Source: Salticus scenicus (Eukaryota; Arthropoda; Arachnida; Araneae; Salticidae). Taken from it: DNA of 64,000 nucleotides. Of the stretch, positions 32,115 to 43,399 are shown piece after piece. Made by a program: the position numbers and the translations under genes. A model generated the notes under the pieces. That model was given only the letters and a program-made list of their open reading frames with translations. It had not been told where the DNA came from and made no database searches. Within the stretch, counting starts at the first letter, position 1; each line of letters starts with the position of its first letter. The stretch covers positions 196,733,542 to 196,797,541 of the forward strand of contig OZ005648.1 in the NCBI GenBank assembly GCA_963930645.1. Direction: 5' to 3'.

Positions 32115-33139
32115 ACATATATGTATATATATATATATATACATATAATCGTAACTTAGCCATTTTAGAAACTTGTATAATTTTACGAATTTTTCAGAAC
32201 TTAATTGTTTCTTTATTTTCTAGGATTATTCTAGGAATATCCAAGAGGAAAAGAAATCCCATTCAAGAAACTTATAAATCAGAAATATAATTTACAAACT
32301 GAAAGATGTTTTTCTACAAAACAAGAAATAGTATAAAATATTAAGAAAATGTTATGATACTTTATGACATTAATGGGAGTAAAATCCCATTTGAGAAATT
32401 TATCAATTATATTTGTAATTTCCAACTGACAAAATGTTTTTCATAAAAAGAAGAAATAGAAGAAATTATTGATATTTGTGAAATTTTATGATGTTTTTGA
32501 ATTACCTGCTAGTTTGAAAAATAAAAAAAACGCTTTTGTAACCCTTAAAAGTGAATAATAAAATTATTTTTTATGAACGACTGTGATATTTTTACATTTT
32601 TTATAATATAAATATCCGTATCTATCTGTAAATTAAGATGATTTATTTTGTAAAGTATCCTGTGTTATCAGTATCTAATAGTGAGTATCTTTTTTATCAT
32701 AATATAGGTATGGAAAACTCCATTTTTTATCCTCGGTTTTTGGACATGTTTACGTCTTTTCACATATTCACATTTTGCCGGCAAAGAAAGTGACACAATT
32801 AAAAAAAGCCGTATTTGACGAAAATCAGTATAAAGATATGGTTAAAGCATCGACTAGAGCTAACATAAAACTGACACAATTGCTTTTCAGGTGGATAGTT
32901 TTCTAGATAGACATGTTCCCTTTTTTGTGTACATTTAGGCATTTCATGTACATTTTTTTAATAATATGAATGCAAAATCGACATTCTTTGGTTTGTGTCA
33001 CTTTTCTTGTCGGGGTGCGATGTGAAGAACCCGAACTTCATAAAAGCGGTATGGTATTCATCTGTAGTCAGTTTATAAGCTTGTTGGACTGCATAGATTG
33101 TATAGATAACATCACTGAGAAAAATAATATATCGCTTAC
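31926..33139. other. AT-rich non-coding stretch
   Basis: (AT)n tracts lie at 32067-32107 and 32119-32142. A diverged pair of units is visible near 32260-32345 and 32385-32470 (AACTGAMARATGTTTTT). A 70-codon ORF at 32970-33182 has no splice or family support. Confidence 0.55.
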
Positions 33140-34323
33140 ATCTAGAATGAATAAGTGGTCATTTTCTAAATCCCTAAATTAGAAATATAGACTTCCGAGC
33201 TATTCTCATCAGACACGCCAATAAGCTGAATAGACGAAATGATCGAGAATTTCTAGCCTATTCATTTCTAGATGGGGAGACAATATTCTGAATATTCTGA
33301 ATCCTTTGTATCGCGAGAAATTCTCGCTTGATTTTCTAGAATTAGGTCATAAACTAAGATTATAGTTGCTAAAACTAGTCTCTTGTGTTCGCATTTATTT
33401 GCAGAGATTTTTAAAGTTTGACATCGATAACATAGGCAAACGCTCTAGAATTCTAATAGGGGTTTCTAGAACTCGCTTTCAATGGGAACTAGAATTTGTA
33501 AGGATGACATGGAACTAGAACCACAACCTAGATTCTAGATGTCAGTTACAGAATTTTTTCTCAGTGATCAAAAATGAATTATCATAAAGAAATTGAAAAA
33601 AAAAAAAAAACTTTAAAATATCATTATGGTATTACACAAGAACTACTACTAGAATCTATATATACAAAATAAAAAAAAAATAAAAAAATAATGAATTTTA
33701 ACTTTCAAGTTTTAAAATGCAGTAATTTATTTATTTATTTATTTATTTTTTTAATTGAAGATTTTCTTAGGGAAATCTTTCGCATAAACATTTATTATGA
33801 GGAATATTTTCGTACCAAATAAGTAAGCTGAAAAGTTCTAAATTATCATTTATGAAAGTACTCAGAGCCAGTTAAATGTCAACATAAAACACTGAAAAAA
33901 AGGTTTTTTGTGACTAAATTCTAGAAACTAAATTGTGACTTTACTAAAAATGTGTCAATGTCATCTTTATAAATTCTAGTTCTCTTTGCTAGCGCGTTCT
34001 AAAAAACCCTATCAGAATTCTAGAGCGTTTTCCTTTATTATCACTGTCAAAGTTATTTAAAAATCTCTGTAAATAAATGCGAACACAAAAGACGAGTTTT
34101 AGTAACTATAATTTTGGTTTATAAACCAATTCTAGAAAATCTAGCTAGAATTTCTCGCATCACATAAAATTCATAATATTACTAATATTATTTCACCATC
34201 TAGAAAAGTATACACTAGAAATTCTCGATCATTTCGCCTATCCAGGTTACGTAATGCACAAACATCGAAAATCTATATTTCTAGTTTAGGGATTCAGAAA
34301 AGGACTACTTATTCATTCTAGAT
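33140..34323. mobile_element. Foldback element with ~430-bp inverted arms
   Basis: The left arm (33140-33566) and right arm (33890-34323) are inverted copies with about 323 bp between them. The outer ends are TCTAGAATGAATAAGT and ACTTATTCATTCTAGA, and the inner ends are near CTCAGTG/CACTG. A single arm also occurs at 1664-2130. There is no coding capacity. This looks like a non-autonomous DNA transposon with long terminal inverted repeats. Confidence 0.82.
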
Positions 34324-34934
34324 AAAGTAAGTAGATTTAAGTAAGAGTAAGTAATTTGTTTTCTCATTGAACTCCGTAAGTTATATAAAATTTAAGATTT
34401 CCTAACATGACAGAATAAGTCACATATCCGCATAAATTTGGATTTTGGGGATTATTACTCTGGAAATAACATGAAACGAACTTAAATAAAATACAAAAAT
34501 GCACCACTAAAATTACGTAGCGAAAAAAGTAAGATAAAAGTATCGGAGAAAGAGGCAGCCTTGAGGATGGGGTATTTTAGCCTGCAACAATGTCAGTTGA
34601 TTGGCCGAGTTAATTAATCTAAAAAATAGTGCAGTAGACTTTAATAGAAAAGCAAACATATATGACGGGGAACTGAGCGATTAGTTTCTATAACAATTAT
34701 TCACAAAAATAAATTTCTTTTTCCAAAAATTTTTTAAATATTGAATTTTATTATTTTAGAAAATGCTTATACGTTTCATTAAATGCATTTCTTCAAAAAC
34801 AGTGAGCTTCAAGGAATTATGTGTCCCCGTCGAACCAGTTACTTTTAGCGTATTTGACCCGAACGTTCTATTTCAAAACGATTAATAAAATGACGATGTT
34901 AATATTTATGCACTGAAAGAAAAAAAAAATCCTA
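34324..34934. other. AT-rich non-coding stretch
   Basis: I see no gene, element or repeat here. Confidence 0.6.
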
Positions 34935-34989
34935 TTATGTCACAGAAAATCTCTGGCAACAAAATTGCCAGAAAATATTCGTATGCTAT

Positions 34990-35025
<36 letters not shown>

Positions 35026-35030
35026 GTTCA
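34935..35030 (+). repeat. Direct repeat flanking the mariner fragment, left copy
   Basis: TGGCAACAAAATTGCCAGAA with TCGTATGCTATGCAAAA and AAATACGTTC also occurs at 35780-35856. A 40-base A run (about 34992-35021) has expanded inside this copy. A partial third copy follows at about 35036-35070. Confidence 0.8.
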
Positions 35031-35154
35031 CAAAATTGTCTGTAACAGAACAATATAGAAAATATTCGTACGTAGGAGATTTTTTCTTCCCGTAGATTAC
35101 AGTTCAGGGGGAGAAAAAAAAAAAAAAAAAAACTCGCATTAACAAGGAAGAAAG

Positions 35155-35305
35155 AGTTTCGCTTTTTCTGCCACCAGTATTTATATAGAGAATTTTTTAT
35201 CATATTTTTGCTGTCTTTTTTTTTTTTGTGTGTGTGTGTGTGTGTGTGTGTTTTACAGGGTAGATGTTTTTGGAAGAAAATACTGGTGGCAAAAAAAGCG
35301 GAACT
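35155..35305. repeat. Short inverted repeat around a (GT)n tract
   Basis: CGCTTTTTCTGCCACCAGTA at 35159-35178 pairs, with one mismatch, with TACTGGTGGCAAAAAAAGCG at about 35281-35300. It may be the terminal repeats of a small MITE. Between them are poly-T and (GT)n. Confidence 0.6.
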
Positions 35306-35324
35306 CATTTCATCCCTGCTAAAA

Positions 35325-35395
35325 TTCTTCGGCTCTACCATCGAGATTCGAACCACGGTCTACCATATAGCAGACAACGACTGTTTCTGGGTCAT
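35325..35395 (-). repeat. tRNA-like relic
   Basis: On the minus strand, CCGTGGTTCGAATCTCGATGG resembles a T arm with a B box, and an anticodon-like stem (GTCTGC/GTAGAC) lies upstream. A full cloverleaf does not form. It abuts the mariner fragment. Confidence 0.5.
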
Positions 35396-35400
35396 TGTTT

Positions 35401-35763
35401 CTAGGTCATTCCTAATTCTTTCAAACGTTTCGAAGCTGTTGTGTCATCTAATACTCGTAATGTTTTTTCAAATTCAGCTAGCGTCTGACAGGAGTCTTCA
35501 TTAAGTAATTTCTCCAATTCTTCGTTTTCAAACTTTTTCGGTGCGCCAGAGAGTTCTTTGTCTCCAATATCAAAATCTTTATTTTTGCAGTGTCGAAACC
35601 AGTCTACGCATATCGTTTCCGACAGAGCATGTTCACCGTAAGCTTCAACAAGTGTATGCTTCAGCTGCAGATTTCTTTTGAATAAAACAGTGCAATAAAA
35701 TTCCCCACAAATACTCTTTACTAGGCGAAAATAAAAGTTGTTTACATTGTAGCGAACGAACAT
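35401..35763 (-). pseudogene. mariner-type transposase N-terminal domain
   Basis: A 120-codon open frame reads LVEAYGEHALSETICVDWF, then DFDIGDKELSGAPKKFENEE, LEKLLNEDSCQTLAEFE and TASKRLKELGM. This is the two-part helix-turn-helix region of mariner/SETMAR-like transposases: 'W..RFK.GDFDL.D...SG.P' followed by 'LL.ED..QT..E' and 'RL..LG'. The frame ends right after LGM, where the linker and DDD catalytic domain should begin, so the piece is dead. No ITRs were recognised. Confidence 0.8.
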
Positions 35764-35779
35764 ACACTGAAGTTCAAAC

Positions 35780-35856
35780 TTATGTTACAGAAAATAGCTG
35801 GCAACAAAATAGCCAGAAAATATCCGTATGCTATGCAAAAATATACGTTCGCAAAA
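35780..35856 (+). repeat. Direct repeat flanking the mariner fragment, right copy
   Basis: It matches 34935-35030 without the long A run. The two copies in the same orientation bracket about 750 bp that hold the inverted repeat, the tRNA-like relic and the mariner fragment. Confidence 0.8.
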
Positions 35857-36423
35857 ATCAAACTGTGCTGTTACGGCCAGGACTAGAAAACTAAGTTGTT
35901 TGGAAGCACCTGTGACCAGCACCACGCATCTTCCGACACATAATGCAACAATGATTCACGTGACGTATTTCCGAATTAATAGCACTGCTATATGTGTTGG
36001 TGAAACAACCAATAAATAAAAATGTATTATTAGAATACTAACAAAATATCTAAAAAAAAATTTAACTCAGAAAATTAAAGTACCAAAAAAAAAAAAAAAA
36101 AAAAAAAAAAAGATAAATAAATGAATAAATGAATAAAATAATAAAATAAATAAACTAGTTGGCATAAATGCATTGTGTTTATTTCACAATCATATTATCT
36201 CATAAATTCTATCAGACATACTTATATTCTTGTTAAATGAATTTGGCTGATCACTCAACAACGCGGTCGCAGACTGAAATGCTTCACATAACGTGTTTAC
36301 TTTTGAAATACTTAATCAATTCAAACCAAGGTTGAAAAATGTATTTGTCATTCAAATATCTATGATTTCGGTGGGCAAGTTTCTCTGCAATTTTGTTTCC
36401 AAGTTGCGTCCACTTGAAGGGAG
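35857..36423. other. Non-coding stretch
   Basis: It contains a long A run near 36086-36111 and (ATAA)n near 36117-36152. The 63-codon ORF at 35828-36019 has no support. Confidence 0.55.
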
Positions 36424-36546
36424 GCGGAAAAAATCGCACTGGAAAAAATCGCACGGAAAAAATCGCACCGGAAAAAATCGCACTTGGAAAAAATCGCACA
36501 GGAAAAAATCGCACAGGAAAAAATCGCACTGGAAAAAATCGCACAG
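36424..36546 (+). repeat. Array of GGAAAAAATCGCAC, 8 units
   Basis: Eight units of 14-16 bp (GGAAAAAATCGCAC plus 0-2 variable bases) lie in tandem. An inverted array of the same motif lies at 43078-43217. ORFs over the array (SHWKKSHRK / FFPVRFFPV repeats) are by-products. Confidence 0.95.
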
Positions 36547-37808
36547 AATAATAAAACTATATCACAGAACGTATTTCTAAACAGCTATGTAACATATGTA
36601 TATACATATAAAGAGAGAGAGAGTATTTTATGAAACAGTAATTTTGTTTTCTTTTATTTGAGGTCTGTAATCTTGCAAATTCTCATTTTGACTGTGCGCA
36701 TGTAAAAATGTCTGGGGTTAGAATAGTAAAAATGAAATTTAGGTAAATATAGCAACGGAAAAAAATGGTAACAGGAAAAAATGTCAACAATAAATATATA
36801 AAAAAGTGTAACGAAATAAAGTAAAACGAAAAAGGATAATTTGAGAATTCTTACTAGCGAATTATATGCTAAAATATATCAAGAGTAAAATATATCAAGA
36901 GTAAAATATATTTCATCTTTGGTACTGATAACATTTTTCGCCGTCAGATATAAATGTGTATAGATATATATGTATTTTCCTAAGGGGCTCTGGATATTAG
37001 AATCATTCATTTTCCACCTTTTTTCAGTCTTTAAGAAGAAATTTTAGCCTTTATTAATATATTTATTCACGTATTCAATATTTGTGCGATTTTATATCAA
37101 TGTTAGTTATTTAAAAAAAATAAAATAAAATAAAATAAGTAAATAAAATTTTTAAAAATTAATGGTTAAATAAAAAAAATAAAGAGCTGAGGATGGGTGG
37201 AGATTGGAGGCTAATTTTACTTTTTGAGCATGGATAAACAGAAAAGCTTTCTTTGTGTAGACAATGAGGGAATTAGCAAGGAAATGTTTTTCCTAGAAGC
37301 GTTCTCCAGTTTTTTCTTTCATCAGGTAATGTCATTGAGTTACGCTCTCCTATTCCAACCTCTGCTTTTGTATTCTCACCTCACAGTTCACAATCATAAT
37401 CTATATAGTGGCCCTTCTCTTTATAGCCCTACTCTTTGAACATTGAATAAATAAGGGAAATTTTAAAGGCCAGAATTTGTGATATTTCCCTCTTTTCAGA
37501 TACAGAAAACCCCCCTTACCAAGGTTTGACATAAAATATTAAAAAGACATACAATCGAAATTTTAATACACAATTTTGATTCGTACAAATTTAGTCTAGA
37601 CAAGTGATTTTTTACGTAATATTATTACATAAAATAATAATTAAGAATAATATTTTAAAATTTTCAACGTTTTCAAAGGTAAATTCAGTTTGTTATTTAA
37701 TAGTAGTATTTAATGAACTATTCTTAATTTATCTTTTTCTAATATAATAATTAAATTTTAATACTTATTATGATTGCTTAAGTTAAGTACAATAATAATA
37801 ATAATAAT
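36547..37808. other. AT-rich non-coding stretch
   Basis: It holds (AG)n near 36612-36624 and (AATA)n near 37118-37138. The 71-codon ORF at 37224-37439 has no splice, promoter or family support. Confidence 0.6.
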
Positions 37809-38812
37809 CTGGTGTATCACTCACACGACTTTCTCGTACCCTGAAATTTAATACTATAAATACAGGTTGCAGATTAAAAGGTAAGATAACTAGTACTGTT
37901 ATGTAAACCTGTGTTAAACAATTCAAATTAGGCTTCGGAAGAGTTTTATATGATAATTAGTTCAGTGTGAGGGGGGCTACCGCACCCCTCAACCACCCGT
38001 TTCCTTAATGCACCTACATTTATATAGAATTGAATTCGGTTATTAAAAAATAATTCTGTTTTTAAAAAATAATTTATTAAAATTATTATTTAAAAAAATT
38101 ATCTTTTATGATAATGCAGATGATCTCCATATTAGAGAAGTAGTATAACACTAAATTTAAAAAAAAAAAAAAAAAAGTTGAATTTATTCTCAATATTACA
38201 TAATTTTTTTTTCTTTAAATGAAAAAAAAAAAAAAAATCGATAACTTTATTTTAAATTATCGCACATCGATGGCTCAACCATTCGTTTCAAAGGTATTGG
38301 CGAGCTCTTTTAGAAGATACCCATCATGAAAATTTACTTCCTTCGAAGGGGGACTTCCCCCCCCAGGGGGGAGGCGCGGATTCCACATTCACAAAATTTA
38401 TTTCCCAGTTGACTATCTCTATTACAAAAAATACATATTCGTTTCATTTGGTTTAGTGCAGTCTATAGATGTTAATCTCTACTTACCTGCAATTTCTCTC
38501 ACAGACGAAATGTATTTGAATACTTTTGAGTGTCCCTGTACACGAACCATTTGCTTCATCTCAACGGAAAGCTTAGTGTAGCATCCCTATATGATACACA
38601 ATTAGAATACCGAGTTTGGAATTCCTGCTACTATATGTTCTTGAGATATGCTGATAACAGATACACAGACATCCACACAAACCATTCGCTAAAAACATGA
38701 TTTTCGTATTCAGGGGACCTTAAAACATGTAGAAATAACAAAACCTCACGTTCAAAAATTTGACCCTAAAACAATTCTTTCTCGACCCTATGGGTAAGAG
38801 AAAGTAATAAGT
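37809..38812 (+). repeat. Dispersed repeat E, full-length copy
   Basis: It runs from TCACACGACTTTCTCGTACC to the end motif CCCTATGGGTAAGAGAAAGT. The middle holds AATTATCGCACATCGATGG, a C-rich patch near 38350-38370 and GAGTGTCCCTGTACACGAAC. Related copies fill 54690-57319. It has no ORF and its class is unknown. Confidence 0.85.
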
Positions 38813-39037
38813 GATGATTATATTGAAGATGGGCATTAATTACAAAATATCTTTTATAATCAATTTTCTGAAGCATCACAAATTAAGTTATTGCATTTTT
38901 TTTTTTTTTTTTTTTTTTTTAATTCAATAGAAAGTATTGGATTCGTAAAAAATTTTCAACTTCCGGTTTTCGACGGAATTACATGTTTTGAAAGCTCCAG
39001 AAAACGATTTGACCATTTTTAGAAAATATATGTCGGT
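38813..39037. other. AT-rich spacer
   Basis: It contains poly-T near 38898-38919 and nothing else that I recognise. Confidence 0.6.
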
Positions 39038-41084
39038 CTGGGATCCTGGAAGAAAGGGCACCGGTAAAAAGAGCACTTTTCACTTCGCAAATCGCAAAAT
39101 AATAAATATCAAATAAGGAATTTACAGAATGACTTCCAAATTACATTTTTAGAATTTCATATGATTTGGTACACCATTCATTTATTTTATATCTGAGAAA
39201 TGGGGGGTGGGGGGCTAGCAGCAAATGGAAAGAAAACAATTGTTTATATACCACCTTCTTACCAATTTTAATGAAACTTTGTATAAGCACGTACAATTTG
39301 TGACTATCACAATGAAGTACATATTATATACCTGGGTGGGGGGGGGGGCAATGGGGTGCAGATGAAAGTAAAATATATTATTCTTTAAACTACACTATTA
39401 TTGATTTAAAAAAAAAAAAAAAAACTTTGTGTATATACAACATATTGTTTAAGAAAAATTACAGTGAGTATTGTGAGTATTACACATATCTGTACGGTTT
39501 ACTGGGGGGGGGGGGGGGCAGAGTGACGAAAATGGTTATTTTTATAACACCATGCTACTTATTTATATGAAACTTTGTACTATCGATTACATTTTATTAA
39601 AACTATAGTGAAAGTTACCTACAGTTGATAAACTGTAGAATGTTGTCAGGGTAAACAAAATTTACCCTGATTGTTATGTATATCTTGGGGCTATGGGGAG
39701 GGGCCAAAAGAGAAAAATGATTGCATAAGTATCACGATGTTACCAGTTTTAATTAAAATTTCAAAAACTATTACCTATATTTAATGAAAAATTCCAAAGA
39801 GTGTTACATATATCTAGGAAGGGGGGGGGGATATTGTTTTTAAGTAACTTAAATAGGAAAATTTGCATAAATATCTCTTATTGTTTATAAAAAATTGAGG
39901 AGAAGAGCAAAATTGAGGAGACACTACCCGGTGAGAACTAAGGGCTAATATGTTTTTGTACTATCTTGTTGCTCGTTTAATGAAACTTTGTAGAAATGTT
40001 ACTCACTGTGTATAAAACATTACAGTGAGGGTTAAGTATCTTCCTGAGTTTGTACGCAAAAATTCAATGTATGATTTAAATCTGAAAAATGTTACTCAAA
40101 AATGAAATTTCTTCTTTTAATCTGTCTCTTTTACCTCCCCTCCCCCCTAGAAGTTAAAAACTTATGCTCTCGTTGATGTTTAGCATCAGTTTTACAAGGA
40201 GAAATTAAGAGTAGTGCCTTTTTAATACGAACTATAGTAATTTTTTTTTTGTTGTTGTTTCTACGAGGGGAAGGGGCGGGGGAAATGAGGCAGATAAAAA
40301 AAAAAAAAAATCTGCTTCAGAATAATCTTTTACCAATGTTTGATATTAACTTTTAATTAATGTCTGATCTGAACATTGCATTGAAATTTTGCCTACTAAC
40401 TTAGAAACTGAAAGATAGTGCGATGCATAGTCTTCTCTAAAATTTTTCATAAACAATAAATGATATTTACACAAAATTTCCTATAAACATGAAGGGGTGT
40501 GATTTAAAAACAATCATATTTTTTTCCTCTCTGCCCCCTTACCCCCCCCCTCCCCTTCAGGTATAGGCTCCACTCAAAGTAATATTTCATTAAAAGTAGG
40601 TGATAGTTGTTAAAATTTTAATTAAAATTGATAATATTGTAATATTTATGCAATCATTTTTCTCTTTAGCCCTCCTTCCTCCCCATAGCCCCCCAAAATA
40701 TATATAACAATTAGCGTAAATTTTTCTTAAAATTAAGTGATATTTACAATAAATTTTATTAAAGAGCAAAGCATAATGAAAGAAAACATCATTTTCTATC
40801 TCTCAGTCTCCAGCCACCCATCCCCCCCCCCTCCTTCCAATTAATCCAGACATATGTAACTCTCATTGTAAATTTTTATTAAAAGTTTCCAGTATTGACA
40901 TTTGCACAAAATGTCAATAAAGAAATCCGTAATAAGTGTTGTTTATAAAGATTATTTTATTTTTCATATGCCCGTACTAGCTCCCCCCCCCCTTATCAAG
41001 TACAGGTAACTTTCACTATAATTTTAATAAAATGTAAGTAATAGTTGTACATAATGTTTCATGTAAATAGCATGGTTATATAGA

Positions 41085-41415
41085 AGCAACCATTTTCTTC
41101 ACTCTGCTCCCCAGATATGTGTAACACTCACTGTAATTTTTCTTAAACAGTAAGATGTATACACACTAAGTTTTTTTTTAAATTGATAATAGGGTAGTTT
41201 AAAGAATAATATATTTTACTTACATATAAAAACATTATATACTTATATATTACTTATATATTAAAACTACCATTTTCTTCACTCTGCTCCCCAGATATGT
41301 GTAACACTCACTGTAATTTTTCTTAAACAGTAAGATGTATACACACTAAGTTTTTTTTTTAAATTGATAATAGGGTAGTTTAAAGAATAATATATTTTAC
41401 TTACATCTGCGCCCC
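41085..41415 (-). repeat. Near-identical 180-bp tandem duplication
   Basis: ACTCTGCTCCCCAGATATGT starts at 41101 and again at 41281. About 140 bp are essentially identical, far closer than the other units of the foldback, so this duplication is recent. Confidence 0.92.
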
Positions 41416-41794
41416 CTTGATCCCCCTGGTATGTAATACACTCATTTGTGATCTTCATAAAACACAAAAGACTGTTATAGAATATATCATTAAAACCGGA
41501 AAAATGGTGATATTAAAAATCATTTTATTTTCCCGTGCCCCCCTTTCTTTACCCCCCCCCTCCCGAAAAAAAAAAAAAAAAAAAAAAAATCAAAGCTGTG
41601 TTTGGGGATTGCCAATAGAAGTGAAAACTAAGTAATTTGTGAATTGTATCGTCGAGCTATTAGATTATTATTTTCGAATTATTTTTGGTTTGTAAAGAAG
41701 TGTTTATGATCTGTATTATATGATTCGGCACAATATTTGTAGCTACCCAAATTAAATGAACTAAGCCTTATATTAGGTAAAAATATTGATTACT

Positions 41795-42180
41795 TATGAA
41801 ATTATTTTAATTAGTAGCTAAGATACAAAAGAGAACCGATTCAGGACACCTCAAAACGTGTAAATCAGGTAAAATCTCGAATTCCACTTTCACAAATATA
41901 ACAGAACTTTAAAATATCTTTCGAATGATGTATTAAAATAATTTAATCATAATTAAAAATTGAAATTTTAAAATATTACAGCGCCATCTGGCGGTAGAAA
42001 TTTCTGTAATCTACTGTTCGATTCCAAATCAACAAAGCTTTCTAATGATGTATTACTTATGAAATTATTTTAATTAGTAGCTGAGATACAAAAGAAAACC
42101 CATTCAGGACACCTCAATACGTGTAAATCAGCTAAAATCTCGAATTCCACTTTCGATTCTCATGGAAAACTTCGCTGACG
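41795..42180 (+). repeat. About 255-260-bp tandem pair with a GCGCCATCTGGCGG site
   Basis: TTACTTATGAAATTATTTTA and GACACCTCAAWACGTGTAAA occur in two units about 260 bp apart. GCGCCATCTGGCGG at 41981 is a near-palindrome between them. It is inserted in, or is part of, the right arm of the large foldback. Confidence 0.75.
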
Positions 42181-43077
42181 ATGATGCGAGTTTCATGATT
42201 TTTGTTCACCCAAAAGTGCTCAACGTGCCTAAAAGTTTTCACTTCAAAAAATAATATATATATATATATATATGTATTATACATTTTTTTTTTTTTTTTT
42301 TTTTTACAAATTGTACATGATTATACAAAGTTTTGTTTTTTCTTAAATCGATAATGGGGTAGTTTAAAGAAGAATATATTTTATTTCCATCTACTCCCCC
42401 CCCCCCCCCGGTGTATAGTACACTCATTGTGATCTTCATAAAAAGTAAGTGATTTTTATAGAATACATCATTAAATTCGGTAAAATAGTGATATAAAACA
42501 TCTTATTTTCCTCTGCTCCCCCCTCTTTAATTCCCCACCCCCAAGTATGTCTGACACTTACTGTAATTCTTTCACAAATTGTACGTGATTATAAAATGTT
42601 TCATTAAAATTGGTAAGAAGATGATATAAAAAACAATTGTTTTCTTTCAACCTGCACTTAGACCCCCCCCCCCTTTCCCAATGAATGCTGCACCATATCA
42701 ATTGAAAGTTATTCTTTAAATTCCTTATCTGATATTTTTTATTTTGCGATTCGCGAATTGGAAGAATGCCCTTCTTCCGGTGTCCTTTTTTTTTTTAGGA
42801 ATCCCCATATCTCTGATTGGTATTCAAACATTTACTATTTTCTTAAATTTTATTTCTAGAAAGTTGTTAAATTATCATATATATCCACTCTTCCGGATCT
42901 ATAGGGACAGAGAATGCAATTTAATAATACCCCCGCCTTTTTTTTTTTTTTCCTGTAACCTCGTTTATAAGATTAAATAGAATTTAAAATTTGTTGCCTA
43001 AGGCCCATATGAATCTTAAGATGAGTTTTGCTTTCTGGGGAGAGAGGCATGTGTGTACGCAAACATGAATGTTTTTC

Positions 43078-43217
43078 TGTGCGATTTTTTCCGGTGCGAT
43101 TTTTTCCGCGTGCGATTTTTTCCGGTGCGATTTTTTCCGGGTGCGATTTTTTCCAGTGCGATTTCTTCCGGTGCGATTTTTTCCGTGCGATTTTTTCCTG
43201 TGCGATTTTTTCCGGGA
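43078..43217 (-). repeat. Inverted array of GGAAAAAATCGCAC, 9 units
   Basis: The + strand shows nine units of GTGCGATTTTTTCC with 0-2 extra bases. The orientation is opposite to the array at 36424-36546. ORFs in all frames over it are by-products. Confidence 0.95.
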
Positions 43218-43399
43218 TTCCCACTTGAACGCTGCCGCTAGAGACTTTGTTATCACGATCACTTTTGAAATACTGAATTTATTACCTTCCACCCGATTCG
43301 ATATATTTACTTTATCCTAATTTGCTAAACGATTTTACGAGAGTTATTTTCGTATTTTAGTATTCATGCACTTTATAGTATTTTCAGTGCAATGATCCC

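Larger units (their letters stand above)
39038..42805. mobile_element. 3.8-kb foldback built of G-run/C-run tandem units
   Basis: The left side carries diverged units with G runs (for example near 39205, 39341, 39504, 39822). The right side carries the same units inverted, with C runs (near 40540, 40820, 40983, 41555, 42399, 42662). Each unit includes ATTACAGTGAGT...ACATAT on the + side or its complement. The outer ends also pair: 39038-39120 (AAGGGCACCGG, CGCAAATCGCAAAATA, AAATAAGGAATTTA) matches 42700-42805 inverted. The centre is near 40050-40400. I read it as a foldback-type element; no transposase is present. ORFs here are readings of simple sequence. Confidence 0.8.

Noticed and set aside
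32970..33182. 70-codon ORF as an exon
   Set aside because: No acceptor or donor frames it, and its end runs into the foldback arm.
34940..35356. 138-codon minus-strand ORF
   Set aside because: It reads through A runs, the (GT)n tract and repeat sequence as poly-Phe and Thr-His repeats.
35325..35395. Functional tRNA gene on the minus strand
   Set aside because: Only a T-arm-like and an anticodon-like segment are visible; no complete cloverleaf forms.
36424..36546. CRISPR-like array of short repeats
   Set aside because: The units are 14-16 bp with 0-2 variable bases and no spacers, in eukaryotic DNA; it is a minisatellite-type array. The same holds for 43078-43217.
37224..37439. 71-codon ORF as a gene
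   Set aside because: Its composition is not clearly coding, and no promoter, splice or family evidence supports it.
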